Shown piece by piece: positions 23,836 to 31,699 of a stretch of DNA of 41,678 bases. Position 1 is the stretch's first letter. Each line of letters begins with the position of its first letter. Position numbers and translations under genes: made by a program. The notes beneath the pieces are model-generated. The model was not told the DNA's origin. It was given only the letters and a program-made list of their open reading frames with translations, and ran no database searches. Origin of the DNA: Bryobacterales bacterium (GTDB lineage: Bacteria > Acidobacteriota > Terriglobia > Bryobacterales > Bryobacteraceae); assembly GCA_020847895.1 (NCBI GenBank), contig JADLBG010000068.1:1-41678 (forward strand), read 5' to 3'.

Positions 23836-25332
23836 ATGCCACGAATCCTCATCAACGAATGCAAGCAGGAGATCTCCTCGTTCAACCCTGTTCCCGGCCG
23901 CTACGAGGATTTCGCCGTCTCCTTCGGCGATGACATCACCGGTCACCACCGCGGAATCGGTACGGAAGTAGGTGGCGCGCTGCGCGTCTTCTCCGAACAT
24001 CCCGAAGTGGAGATTGTGCCCGGCTATAGCGCGCGGGCCATCACGTCAGGCGGAACCCTCGATGACGCCGCCTACAATCGCATCGCCGCCGGATTCCTGG
24101 ACGCCGTGCGCCAGGCGCGCGATGTGGACGCCGTCTACTTCAGCCTCCACGGCGCGATGGCTTCTGAAAGCGTGCACGACACCGAAGGTCATCTCATCGC
24201 CGAAACACGCAAGATTGTGGGCGAGCGCACGCCGCTGGTCGTCTCGCTCGATCTGCACGGCATCCTCACCGACGAAATTCTACGCCACTCCGATGCCGTG
24301 ACGGTCTACCACACCTATCCCCACGTCGATTTCCTCGAAACCGGAGAGCGCGCCGCCCGCCTGCTGCTGCGCATCATGACCGGCCAGGTCAAGCCGGTGA
24401 GCGCGCGAGTCCCCATCCCGGCCCTCGTTCGCGGCAACGAATTAAAGACCGCTACAGGCCGGTTCGGCGAGTGCGTGCGCGAAGCCATCGCCGTCGAGAA
24501 CAGTCCCGGCGGGCTGAGCGGAGGCATGTTCATCGGCAATCCGTTCACCGATGTCCCCGATCTCTGCTCGAACGCCTTTCTGGTCACCGACAACGACCCG
24601 GCCCGCGCGGAACAGGAGGCCATCCGCATGGCCCGCATGTTCTGGGAGATGCGTCATCATCTGCATCAGCCCCTGACGCCGCTCGCCGAAAGCGTCCGCA
24701 TGGCGGCCGGCGCCGCGGGCCGCGTCGTGCTGGTGGATGCCGCCGACGCCACCAGTTCCGGAGCCTCCGGCGACAGCAACGCCATCCTCCGCGCCCTGCT
24801 CGATGCCGGCTACCGCCGCACGGTCCTGCTTCCCATCGTCGATGCGCCCGCCGTCGAGGAGGCCTTCCGCGCCGGCGTGGGCGGCATCATCCGCGTCCCC
24901 ATCGGCGGCAGTCTCGACCGCGGCCGCTTCACTCCCGTCGAGATGGAACTGCGCGTGAGGATGCTTTCCGACGGCGTGTTCCGCAGCGAGTCCCACGGCA
25001 ACCTGTGGAACGGCGGGCGCTCGGCGCTGCTCCAGGCCGGCAATTACATGCTCGTGGCCACCAGCCAAGCGGTCAGCCTTTACGACCGGTCCCTCTTCTA
25101 CGCCCACGGGCAGGACCCGGCGGCGTTCGACACCGTGATCGTCAAGTCGCCGCACTGCCAGCCGCACATGTTCGAGGAAGGCGCGCAACTCCTGGTAAAT
25201 GTCGATGCGCCCGGATCCACCAGCGCCAATCTGAAAAGCCTCGGCCACACGCGCTGCGCCCGTCCCGTCTTTCCCCTGGATGAAGGCGTAACCTTCACGC
25301 CCCAGGCGCGCCTGTTCCGGCGCGATCATTGA
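23836..25332 (+). CDS. M81-family metallopeptidase (MlrC-like)
   Basis: A 498-residue protein of peptidase family M81, whose named member MlrC degrades linearised microcystin; most members have unknown substrates. Family features: MPRILINECKQEISSFNP at the start, GTEVGGALRVF, VDAVYFSLHGAM, then VVSLDLHGILTDEIL with TVYHTYPHVDFLETG supplying the Asp/His metal-site residues, and DAADATSSGASGDSN in the C-terminal domain. I chose ATG 23836 because the family begins here; the frame extends upstream only as antisense-free overlap with the NO reductase. No clear ribosome binding site. It starts the run M81 - enolase-superfamily enzyme - MFS - esterase, with 8 bases to the next gene. Confidence 0.88.
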   Translation: MPRILINECKQEISSFNPVPGRYEDFAVSFGDDITGHHRGIGTEVGGALRVFSEHPEVEIVPGYSARAITSGGTLDDAAYNRIAAGFLDAVRQARDVDAVYFSLHGAMASESVHDTEGHLIAETRKIVGERTPLVVSLDLHGILTDEILRHSDAVTVYHTYPHVDFLETGERAARLLLRIMTGQVKPVSARVPIPALVRGNELKTATGRFGECVREAIAVENSPGGLSGGMFIGNPFTDVPDLCSNAFLVTDNDPARAEQEAIRMARMFWEMRHHLHQPLTPLAESVRMAAGAAGRVVLVDAADATSSGASGDSNAILRALLDAGYRRTVLLPIVDAPAVEEAFRAGVGGIIRVPIGGSLDRGRFTPVEMELRVRMLSDGVFRSESHGNLWNGGRSALLQAGNYMLVATSQAVSLYDRSLFYAHGQDPAAFDTVIVKSPHCQPHMFEEGAQLLVNVDAPGSTSANLKSLGHTRCARPVFPLDEGVTFTPQARLFRRDH

Positions 25333-25340
25333 ATACGCTT

Positions 25341-26489
25341 ATGAAAATTCGAGATATTCAGGCATTCGGGCTCCGCGGCCGCACGCCGGAGGGCGGCTGG
25401 TCCAATGAATTGCAGCCCGAAGATTGCGTACATACGCTGATTGCGGTGCTCACCGATGAAGGCGCCGTCGGATGGGGCAGCGTGTTTACCAGCGAAGACC
25501 TCGTGCGCGCCTCGCTTGCCGTGCTCCGTCCGCTCTATCAGGGCGAGTGCGCCATCGAACCGGAGCGCGTCAGCGAGAAACTCCACCAGAACACGTTCTG
25601 GCAGGGCCGCGGCGGAGCCATCACCCACGCCATCTCCGGCATCGACATCGCGCTCTGGGATCTGCTCGGCAAAGCGTCCGGACAGCCCGTGGGCCGTCTC
25701 CTGGGAGGGCGCTACCGCGCGCGCGTGCGGCCCTATGCTTCTCTCCTGATGCGCGAACCGGAACTCATGGCCGCTGAACTGCTCCCCGTCAAGGCGCAGG
25801 GATTTCGCGCCTTCAAGATCGGCTGGGGGCCGTTTGGCAGAAAGAACGCCGCCACCGACGAGGCCATTGTGCGCGCCGCGCGCGAAGCGGTGGGCGCGGA
25901 TTCGCTCCTGATGGTGGACGCCGGCGGAAGCGACGCCTTCTGGACCGGAAACTACAAGTGGGCCCTGCGCACCGCGGACATGCTGGCCCAGTATGACGTG
26001 GCGTGGTTCGAAGAGGCGCTCCATCCCGACGCGCTCGAAGACTACGCCGCTCTTCGCCGCGCCTCGAAAGTGCCCATCGCCGGCGGCGAAGTCCTCACCC
26101 GGCGGCAAGCCTTCGAACCATGGCTCCAGGCCGGAGCGTTCGATATCGTACAGCCCGACGTCACCAAAGTCGGCGGCATCAGCGAAGAGCGCCGCATCGG
26201 CTGGATGGCGCGCCGGCACGGCGTGCGCTTCATCCCCCACGGCTGGAACACCGCTCTCGGACTCGCGGCGGATCTTCAGCTTGCTTCCGCCTTTCCCGAC
26301 ACGGACCTGGTCGAATATCTCACCGGCTCGCCGTTCATCGATGAGATCGCCGCTGGCGACTGGCGCCTCGATGCGGACGGCATGCTCGAAATCCCCTCGA
26401 AGCCCGGCCTGGGAATCGAGATCAACATGGACGCGCTCGCCGAATATTCGCGCGCCGGAACAGACGAACTTCGGAGGAGGCTTGGCTAG
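25341..26489 (+). CDS. Mandelate racemase/muconate lactonizing family enzyme
   Basis: A 382-residue enolase-superfamily enzyme, probably an acid-sugar dehydratase. Metal ligands are Asp193 (VDAGGS), Glu224 (WFEEAL) and Glu250 (AGGE). Asp273 (QPDVTK) and His300 (IPHGWN) form the His-Asp dyad of the mandelate-racemase subgroup, and Lys159 (FKIGWG) is on the opposite face. These residues point to alpha-proton abstraction from a carboxylate. The true start is the ATG at 25341; an in-frame TTG overlaps the previous stop but has no support. The neighbouring MFS gene of the NYVDRQ type, which often carries sugar acids, backs a role in uptake and dehydration of an aldonate or similar acid. Confidence 0.92.
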   Translation: MKIRDIQAFGLRGRTPEGGWSNELQPEDCVHTLIAVLTDEGAVGWGSVFTSEDLVRASLAVLRPLYQGECAIEPERVSEKLHQNTFWQGRGGAITHAISGIDIALWDLLGKASGQPVGRLLGGRYRARVRPYASLLMREPELMAAELLPVKAQGFRAFKIGWGPFGRKNAATDEAIVRAAREAVGADSLLMVDAGGSDAFWTGNYKWALRTADMLAQYDVAWFEEALHPDALEDYAALRRASKVPIAGGEVLTRRQAFEPWLQAGAFDIVQPDVTKVGGISEERRIGWMARRHGVRFIPHGWNTALGLAADLQLASAFPDTDLVEYLTGSPFIDEIAAGDWRLDADGMLEIPSKPGLGIEINMDALAEYSRAGTDELRRRLG

Positions 26490-27708
26490 CACGGCATCGA
26501 GAAGCGGCATGTGGCTGGTCTTCCTCCTCTGGATCGCCTTCGCGCTGAACTATGTCGACCGCCAGATGGTCTACTCCATCTTCCCCGCGCTGAAGGCCGA
26601 TCTGCGCTTCACCGATGTGCAACTCGGGCTCACGGGAAGCGTCTTCGCGTGGGTCTACTCCCTGTCGATGCCCATCGCGGGAAGGCTGTCCGACACCATG
26701 CGCCGGGACCGCATGATCGTCGCGAGCCTCGTATTGTGGAGCGCGGCGACACTCGGCTGCGGGCTCAGCGCCTCGGTCCTCGTGTTTCTCCTGTGGCGCG
26801 CCGTCATGGGGATCACCGAATCGCTCTACTACCCCGCCGCTCTCGGCGTGCTCGCCGAGGCGCATTCCGGGGCGACGCGGTCCAAGGCGATGGGCATTCA
26901 CCAATCGGCCCAACTGGCCGGCATCGTCGCCGGAGGTTCGTATGGCGGATGGATGGCGGACCACGCAGGCTGGCGCGCGGGATTCCTGCTTGCAGCGGCG
27001 GCGGGCATGCTCTATTCCCTCGTGCTGCTGAAAAAACTGCCCGCCTCCCAAGCCCCCCGCGAGCAGAAATCCGGCAGCTCGCTGCGCGGCGCCCTGGCGC
27101 TCTTCCGCGGCCGTTGTTACCTCGCCATCTCCGCCGCGTTCTTCGCCTTCTGCTCCATGCTGTGGATCTTCTACGCCTGGCTGCCCGCGTTTCTCTACGA
27201 ACGCTATCACCTTTCGATGGCGGAAAGCGGATTCCAGGCCACCGTGTTCGTGCAGGCAAGCTGCGGCGTCGGCGTCGTCATCGGCGGAGCGCTCGCGGAC
27301 CACCTCTCGAAACGCATCCCCGCCGCGCGCTTCTACATCGCCGCCGCGGGCATCCTGCTGTGCGCGCCTTTCGGATACCTCACCTTCGCCCTCCACTCGC
27401 TCACCTGGGCCACCATCTGCTCGGTTGGCTACGGAGGCTTTTCGGGACTCACCGTGGCTAACGTGTTCGCCGCGGCCTACGACATCATTGCTCCGGCCCG
27501 CTTCGGCTTAGGCGCAGGCGTGCTGAACATGATCGGCGGAATTGCCGCCACCGTGATGATCTATCTTGCCGGGCTCCTCAAGGCCTCCATCGGCTTTGCC
27601 GGCTTGCTCGGTTGGGTGGCGGCGGGATGCGTGGTCACGTCGCTGCTGCTGGTGTGGGTTGCCCTCTCCAGCTTCGACAAAGAGTCAACTCGGAGGCTCA
27701 CCGGGTAG
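26482..27708 (+). CDS. MFS transporter, sugar-acid type
   Basis: A 408-residue major facilitator with 12 predicted helices. NYVDRQMVYSIFPALKADL in helix 1 and GRLSDTMRRDRM in the loop between helices 2 and 3 are the family signatures; this subgroup includes hexuronate and galactonate carriers. I place the start at TTG 26482, giving an 8-base overlap with the upstream gene, because GGAGGAGG stands right before it; ATG 26509 (MWLVFLLW) is the alternative and has no ribosome binding site. Coupled to the dehydratase gene, it probably imports that enzyme's substrate. The C-terminus (FDKESTRRLTG) is short and cytoplasmic. Confidence 0.9.
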   Translation: MASTASRSGMWLVFLLWIAFALNYVDRQMVYSIFPALKADLRFTDVQLGLTGSVFAWVYSLSMPIAGRLSDTMRRDRMIVASLVLWSAATLGCGLSASVLVFLLWRAVMGITESLYYPAALGVLAEAHSGATRSKAMGIHQSAQLAGIVAGGSYGGWMADHAGWRAGFLLAAAAGMLYSLVLLKKLPASQAPREQKSGSSLRGALALFRGRCYLAISAAFFAFCSMLWIFYAWLPAFLYERYHLSMAESGFQATVFVQASCGVGVVIGGALADHLSKRIPAARFYIAAAGILLCAPFGYLTFALHSLTWATICSVGYGGFSGLTVANVFAAAYDIIAPARFGLGAGVLNMIGGIAATVMIYLAGLLKASIGFAGLLGWVAAGCVVTSLLLVWVALSSFDKESTRRLTG

Positions 27709-27719
27709 CGCTTCCGTGG

Positions 27720-27725
27720 TAGCAT
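27720..27725 (+). promoter_or_regulatory. -10-like box TAGCAT before the esterase gene
   Basis: TAGCAT lies 9 bases before the ATG at 27735, with no Shine-Dalgarno sequence, giving an almost leaderless start if used. No -35 was seen, and the gene may simply be read from the upstream run. Confidence 0.25.
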
Positions 27726-27734
27726 CGGCGGGTC

Positions 27735-28676
27735 ATGCGAAGAAGAGAATTCGCCCTCGCCGCAATCGGGGCCGGCGCCCTCGGCGGACAATCGCCGGAG
27801 CCCCGCACCTTCATCTACAAGAAAGCAACCGGCTGCGACATCAAGGCGGATGTGTTCGGCCCGCCATCGGATGGCCCCAAGCCGGCCGCGGTGCATATCC
27901 ACGGCGGCGCACTCATCATGGGCTCCCGCCATCTTTCCCCAAACACGCGCGTGCTGCGCGCATTGCTCGATGCCGGTTTTCGTGTCATCTCCATCGACTA
28001 TCGCCTGGCGCCGGAAACCAAGCTCCCCGGAATCATCGAAGACGTGCGGGACGCCTTCCGCTGGGTGCGGCGGCAGGCCGGCGAACTGCAAATCGATGCG
28101 GATCGCCTCGCTGTCTGCGGCGGCTCGGCCGGCGGGTACCTCACCCTGATGACCGGCTTCTGCGTGAACCCGCGTCCGAAAGCGCTCGTCGCATTTTGGG
28201 GCTACGGCGATATCACCGGAGCCTGGTATTCCCGTCCCGATCCCTTCTATCTCAAGCAGCCCCCCGTTTCCAAAGAAGAGGCGCTGGCATCGGTGACAGC
28301 TTCCGCGGTCTCCCAGCCGCCGCCGAAGAACAACCGCCGCCTCTTCTATCTCTACTGCCGGCAGCAGGGCATCTGGCCCCAACAGGTGGGCGGACACGAT
28401 CCGTTCAAGGAAAACCGCTGGTTTGACCTCTACAGCCCCATCCGCAATGTCGATGCCGCCTATCCCCCCACCATGCTGGTGCACGGAACAGCGGATACCG
28501 ATGTCCCTTATGAGCAATCGAAAATGATGGCGGAGCGTTTCACAAAGGCGGGCGTCGAACATCAGTTCATCACCGTGCCGGACGGAGGACACGGCATCGG
28601 AAACATCCCGGCCGAGCAGCAGGACCGCATCTACCGCGACGCCGCCGCGTTTCTGCACAAACACGTCACCGCCTAG
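27735..28676 (+). CDS. Exported alpha/beta-hydrolase (HSL/BD-FAE-like esterase)
   Basis: A 313-residue esterase/lipase. MRRREFALAAIGAGALGG is a Tat-like leader. HIHGGAL (55-60) is the oxyanion-hole motif of the hormone-sensitive-lipase group, SIDYRLAPE follows, the nucleophile is Ser131 (CGGSAGGY), the acid is Asp254 or Asp256 (HGTADTDVPY) and the base is His286 (DGGHGIGN). It would cleave small carboxylic esters such as acetyl- or feruloyl-decorated sugars. It is 26 bases after the transporter gene, so it may release the acid that the transporter and dehydratase handle. It overlaps the convergent GNAT gene by 4 bases. Confidence 0.88.
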   Translation: MRRREFALAAIGAGALGGQSPEPRTFIYKKATGCDIKADVFGPPSDGPKPAAVHIHGGALIMGSRHLSPNTRVLRALLDAGFRVISIDYRLAPETKLPGIIEDVRDAFRWVRRQAGELQIDADRLAVCGGSAGGYLTLMTGFCVNPRPKALVAFWGYGDITGAWYSRPDPFYLKQPPVSKEEALASVTASAVSQPPPKNNRRLFYLYCRQQGIWPQQVGGHDPFKENRWFDLYSPIRNVDAAYPPTMLVHGTADTDVPYEQSKMMAERFTKAGVEHQFITVPDGGHGIGNIPAEQQDRIYRDAAAFLHKHVTA

Positions 28677-29101
28677 GGGCAAACCTTCAGCTTCTTGCGC
28701 ATCTCCACACCATCGCCGGCGGTCTCCACCATGCGGAATCCCTGTTTTTCAAAGAACGCCGCCGCCTGCGGCGTGCTCTGCACCCGCGCCATCATCGGAT
28801 CCCCGTCCTGTGTGATCTTGCGCAAGGCGGAGAAGACCAGCAGCCTCCCGAGTCCGTTGCGATGCAGGTCGCCCCTCACGATGATCCAGTACAGACTCGC
28901 CAGGTCCGGATTCTCGAACGCATAGCCGCCGCACCCGGCGATGGAGCCATCGTGTTCGAGAACAAAATAAGGCCCCGGCGGATTGTCCAGAAATGCCGCA
29001 AACCCGGCGCGCTCGCTCGCCTGCGCGAATTCCGGCGCATTGGAATCGAAGACCGCGAGACAACCTTCGCGGTCGGTGGTCTGATAGGGACGTAGATCCA
29101 T
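28673..29101 (-). CDS. GNAT-family N-acetyltransferase
   Basis: A 142-residue acetyl-CoA-dependent acyltransferase. MDLRPYQTTDREGCLAVFDSN is the GNAT N-terminal strand-helix, followed by GCGGYAFENPDLASLYWIIV and the acetyl-CoA loop DLHRNGLGRLLV, then FFEKQGFRMVET near the end. Its start codon is 6 bases after the stop of the aminotransferase gene, so the two are probably one operon and might act in succession: amination of a keto-sugar followed by N-acetylation of the amine. That is an inference from position. No leader peptide, so cytoplasmic, whereas the aminotransferase has one. Confidence 0.88.
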   Translation of the reverse strand: MDLRPYQTTDREGCLAVFDSNAPEFAQASERAGFAAFLDNPPGPYFVLEHDGSIAGCGGYAFENPDLASLYWIIVRGDLHRNGLGRLLVFSALRKITQDGDPMMARVQSTPQAAAFFEKQGFRMVETAGDGVEMRKKLKVCP

Positions 29102-29107
29102 CTTCTA

Positions 29108-30418
29108 TCAGGACATCACAGCCGGGTACACTTTGCGAATCGCCGCGGCGATATCCTCCGCATCCCTCCGCGTGAACCGCGGGTCCATCAGAACGCCGCC
29201 GAATCGATCCAGGATATCGATGGTCCGCGGACACGTATCCGCGCCGTAGCGAATCGCTTTCCCCCGCTCCGTCTGGAAACTCGGCCAGTTGGGATGGATG
29301 GTCTTCTTGGCAATCACGTGTGGCAGCGTGGGAAGAATCACCGAACCCCCCGGACGCGACGCGGCCACGTTCTCCGCCTTCATCGCCGTAAGGAATCGCT
29401 CGCGGCGCTCCTTCGTCCCGAAGTCCAGGAAAACACCGCTGCCGAGTTCGCCCTCCGGGTCGGGCAGATGCCGCAACCGCGCGCCCGGCAAATCGCGCAC
29501 GCCCGCGTAGACCTGCTTCGCATTGCCCCGCACGGACGAGATGATGCGGTCGAGCTTGCGCACCTGCGCCAGCATCACTCCCCCCGTAAATTCGCTCATG
29601 CGGTAGTTGGCGCCGAAGAACCAATCGAGTTGCTGTTTGCCTACCGCGTTCTGGTGCGGCGCGCGAAAACCGTCCAGATCGTGGAACCGCGAGGCGCGCT
29701 CAAACAGTTCGGGATTGTTCGTCGCCACCGCCCCTCCTTCGCCGGCAGTGATCGTCTTGTTCAATTGCAGGCTGTAGATCCCGATGTCGCCCATCGAGCC
29801 GACCGGCTTGCCCTTGTAGCTGGCGCCCACGCTCTGCGCGCAATCCTCGATGACCCGTACATTGTGCTTCCGCGCAATGGCGAGGATGCGATCCATATCG
29901 CACGGATTGCCTTGCAGGTGCACCGCCATGATCGCCTTGGTGTGCGGCGTGATGCGATGCTCGATGTCCTCCGGATCAATCGTGAACGACGTGTCGATCT
30001 CCGCGCACACGGGCAGCCCTCCCGCAAGCACCACCGCGTTGAAGCAGGAATGCCAGGTCCAGGCAGGCAGAATCACCTCGTCCCCAGGCCCGATCTCGAG
30101 CGCCGCCACCGCGCATTGCAGCGCCGCCGTCCCCGAGGTCACCGCGAGCGCAAAGCGCGTCTGCATGCGCGCCGCGAACTCCTGCTCGAATTTGAGCACC
30201 TTCAGCGGAGTCTTCGGGCCATACCAGCGGAAGGGCGATTTGGACTCGAGAACGTCAAGCAGTTCGGCACGCTCCTTCTCATCGTAGAACTCCGACCCCC
30301 AAAATCCCGCCCGCAGCGGCTTTTCGCGAATCGGGGATCCCCCGTCGATGGCGAGTTTCGCGCCCTTTGCGGCCATGGCGGAAGCAGCGGCAGCCGCCGT
30401 GAAGTGCCTGCGATTCAT
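29108..30418 (-). CDS. DegT/DnrJ/EryC1/StrS aminotransferase with Tat leader
   Basis: A 436-residue PLP-dependent aminotransferase of the sugar-aminotransferase family. Features: TSGTAALQCAVAAL (94-107), GDEVILPAWTWHS (112-124), VIEDCAQSVGASYKGK (Asp192), and the PLP-binding Lys221 in LQLNKTITAGEGGAV. The start at 30418 (MNRRHFTAAAAASAM) is favoured by AGGGAG 9 bases upstream and yields a twin-arginine leader, unusual for this normally cytoplasmic family but seen in some secretion-rich phyla. If exported, it would be folded with its cofactor first. If the leader is not used, it makes amino-sugar nucleotides. It precedes a GNAT gene. Confidence 0.9.
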   Translation of the reverse strand: MNRRHFTAAAAASAMAAKGAKLAIDGGSPIREKPLRAGFWGSEFYDEKERAELLDVLESKSPFRWYGPKTPLKVLKFEQEFAARMQTRFALAVTSGTAALQCAVAALEIGPGDEVILPAWTWHSCFNAVVLAGGLPVCAEIDTSFTIDPEDIEHRITPHTKAIMAVHLQGNPCDMDRILAIARKHNVRVIEDCAQSVGASYKGKPVGSMGDIGIYSLQLNKTITAGEGGAVATNNPELFERASRFHDLDGFRAPHQNAVGKQQLDWFFGANYRMSEFTGGVMLAQVRKLDRIISSVRGNAKQVYAGVRDLPGARLRHLPDPEGELGSGVFLDFGTKERRERFLTAMKAENVAASRPGGSVILPTLPHVIAKKTIHPNWPSFQTERGKAIRYGADTCPRTIDILDRFGGVLMDPRFTRRDAEDIAAAIRKVYPAVMS

Positions 30419-30453
30419 CAGAATTTTCTCCCTGATTGTCACGGTATTCCCTT

Positions 30454-30481
30454 TTGAACCCCGCCGCAAGGGGAATACAAT
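30454..30481 (+). promoter_or_regulatory. Sigma-70-type promoter of the kinase stub
   Basis: TTGAAC (30454-30459), 16-base spacer, TACAAT (30476-30481), then 13 bases to the ATG at 30495 with AAGGGG in between. It looks intact although the gene behind it is truncated. Confidence 0.5.
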
Positions 30482-30494
30482 ACGCGAAGGGGCT

Positions 30495-30707
30495 ATGAAC
30501 TCTGAGGTCAAGCGCTGGTTCTTCCTGGCGCTGGAGCAGCCTGCCGGTTCGCGCACCGCCTTCCTCGATGTGGAGTGCGGCGACGCGCAGGTGCGCGAGG
30601 AGGTGGAAGCTCTGCTCGCGCATGACAGCGAGGAATCTCCGGAATGGGCGGACGCCGTTGGCGATGAGGTCCGCCTTGCGGCCGGCGGCCTGGCGCCGGA
30701 ACTAGTG
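30495..30707 (+). pseudogene. N-terminal stub of a Ser/Thr protein kinase
   Basis: The first 71 codons read MNSEVKRWFFLALEQPAGSR, TAFLDVECGDAQVREEVEAL, LAHDSEESPEW. This is the helical N-terminus that precedes the kinase domain in acidobacterial PknB-like kinases ('FLD-x-x-C-x-x-D-x-x-L-R-x-E-V-x-x-L-L-x-x'). The kinase domain is absent: the frame runs on to 30908 but only as antisense of the DUF4159 gene. Promoter and start look intact, so a short peptide may still be made. A deletion or recombination probably joined the stub to the DUF4159 gene end. Confidence 0.6.
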
Positions 30708-31526
30708 CGTCATCGCGTAAACAACGTCATTGACCCCGATGCGCGTGGCAAAGCTCGCGAACCGCTCCGGATATTCCGGCTCGTCGGCCCACTCCCAGGC
30801 GTCGCCCAAATCCGAGTTGTAGGAAATGGCCACCATGATCCGGTGATGATCATCGTAGATGGCGCGCCAGTGCGCTCCCTTGCCCCCGTTCTTGTAGCCG
30901 AGCCGTAAATGCGCGGCCCCCGGCGCCTGCACCTTCTCCTCCAGGTCGTAGACGATGTGAAAGACGGCTTCGCTATCGTCGATCTCGACAATCGGCCGGT
31001 CTGGAAACACCTGCCGCATGCGCTCCGCGAACACTTCCCATTCGAAAGTCCCGTGGAAATCATCGGCCATGAAAAATCCGCCGCGGAGGAGATAATCCCG
31101 CAGGATCTTCGCCTGCGCATCCGACAATCCCCATTCGCCCACCTGCACTGCATAGAGGAACGGATAGTAGTAAGGCTCATCGCCGTCCTCGAGATTCACC
31201 GGTTGTTCGACGCCCCGCACATCGATCCGCGTAAGGCGCCGCAGCGCCATCGAAAAGAAACGGTCCGCTCGCGGGTAATCCTGCGTCCACAGCGAGAGGC
31301 CCTTGTGCCAGTCGCCGTCAAAACGCCCGCGATACCCGTCATTGGCCCCGGGCGGGAACATCAGCCTCGCAAATGTCCACTCCGCTTTCTCCCGCCAGTT
31401 CGGCGGCATGGGCAGACCGTAATACTCCACGCCGGGGAATTGAACAAAAGGCCGCTGGAAGGAGTAGAGAGTCCCCATCAGGGCAAGCACGCCGGCAGGC
31501 AGCAGCATTGGCTTGCGGAAATTCAT
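30702..31526 (-). CDS. DUF4159 protein
   Basis: A 274-residue protein with an N-terminal signal or anchor (MLLPAGVLALMGTLYSF). FPPGANDGYRGRFDGDWHKGLS (with a break at about 31340), DYPRADRFFSMALRRLTRI, YYYPFLYAVQVGEWGLSD, LLRGGFFMADDFHGTFEWE and FPDRPIVEIDDSEAVFHIVYDL are the conserved blocks of DUF4159, an alpha/beta domain resembling the ThuA/GATase fold, function not established. AGAGGGG lies just before the ATG. The gene ends over the kinase stub. A TGC-TATGCT extended -10 stands 15 bases upstream of the start. Confidence 0.9.
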   Translation of the reverse strand: MNFRKPMLLPAGVLALMGTLYSFQRPFVQFPGVEYYGLPMPPNWREKAEWTFARLMFPPGANDGYRGRFDGDWHKGLSLWTQDYPRADRFFSMALRRLTRIDVRGVEQPVNLEDGDEPYYYPFLYAVQVGEWGLSDAQAKILRDYLLRGGFFMADDFHGTFEWEVFAERMRQVFPDRPIVEIDDSEAVFHIVYDLEEKVQAPGAAHLRLGYKNGGKGAHWRAIYDDHHRIMVAISYNSDLGDAWEWADEPEYPERFASFATRIGVNDVVYAMTH

Positions 31527-31541
31527 CGCCCCTCTGCATCG

Positions 31542-31550
31542 AGCATAGCA
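31542..31550 (-). promoter_or_regulatory. Extended -10 (TGCTATGCT) of the DUF4159 gene
   Basis: TGC followed by TATGCT on the minus strand. The 12 bases GGCGGTGCTATG around it (31555-31544) are identical to those at the vapBC promoter (8104-8115). Confidence 0.4.
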
Positions 31551-31652
31551 CCGCCTCCGGCGAAGATAATTTCGGACAAGCGCATACAGAAAAACCAGTA
31601 TTTCGGTGAAAGCGAACTTGAAATAGAATTTGGCCCAGCTTGTGAGGTTAAA

Positions 31653-31677
31653 CGATTGACGCGCCGCGCGTTAATCG
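31653..31677. promoter_or_regulatory. 25-bp near-perfect dyad upstream of a receptor gene
   Basis: CGATTGACGCGC and GCGCGTTAATCG, one base apart, pair at 11 of 12 positions. The dyad ends 22 bases before the receptor ATG and includes a TTGACG that could be a -35. It is most simply a repressor operator; as RNA it would form a very stable hairpin near the ribosome binding site. Confidence 0.6.
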
Positions 31678-31699
31678 AGAATCACTGGAGGCGTCTTCC

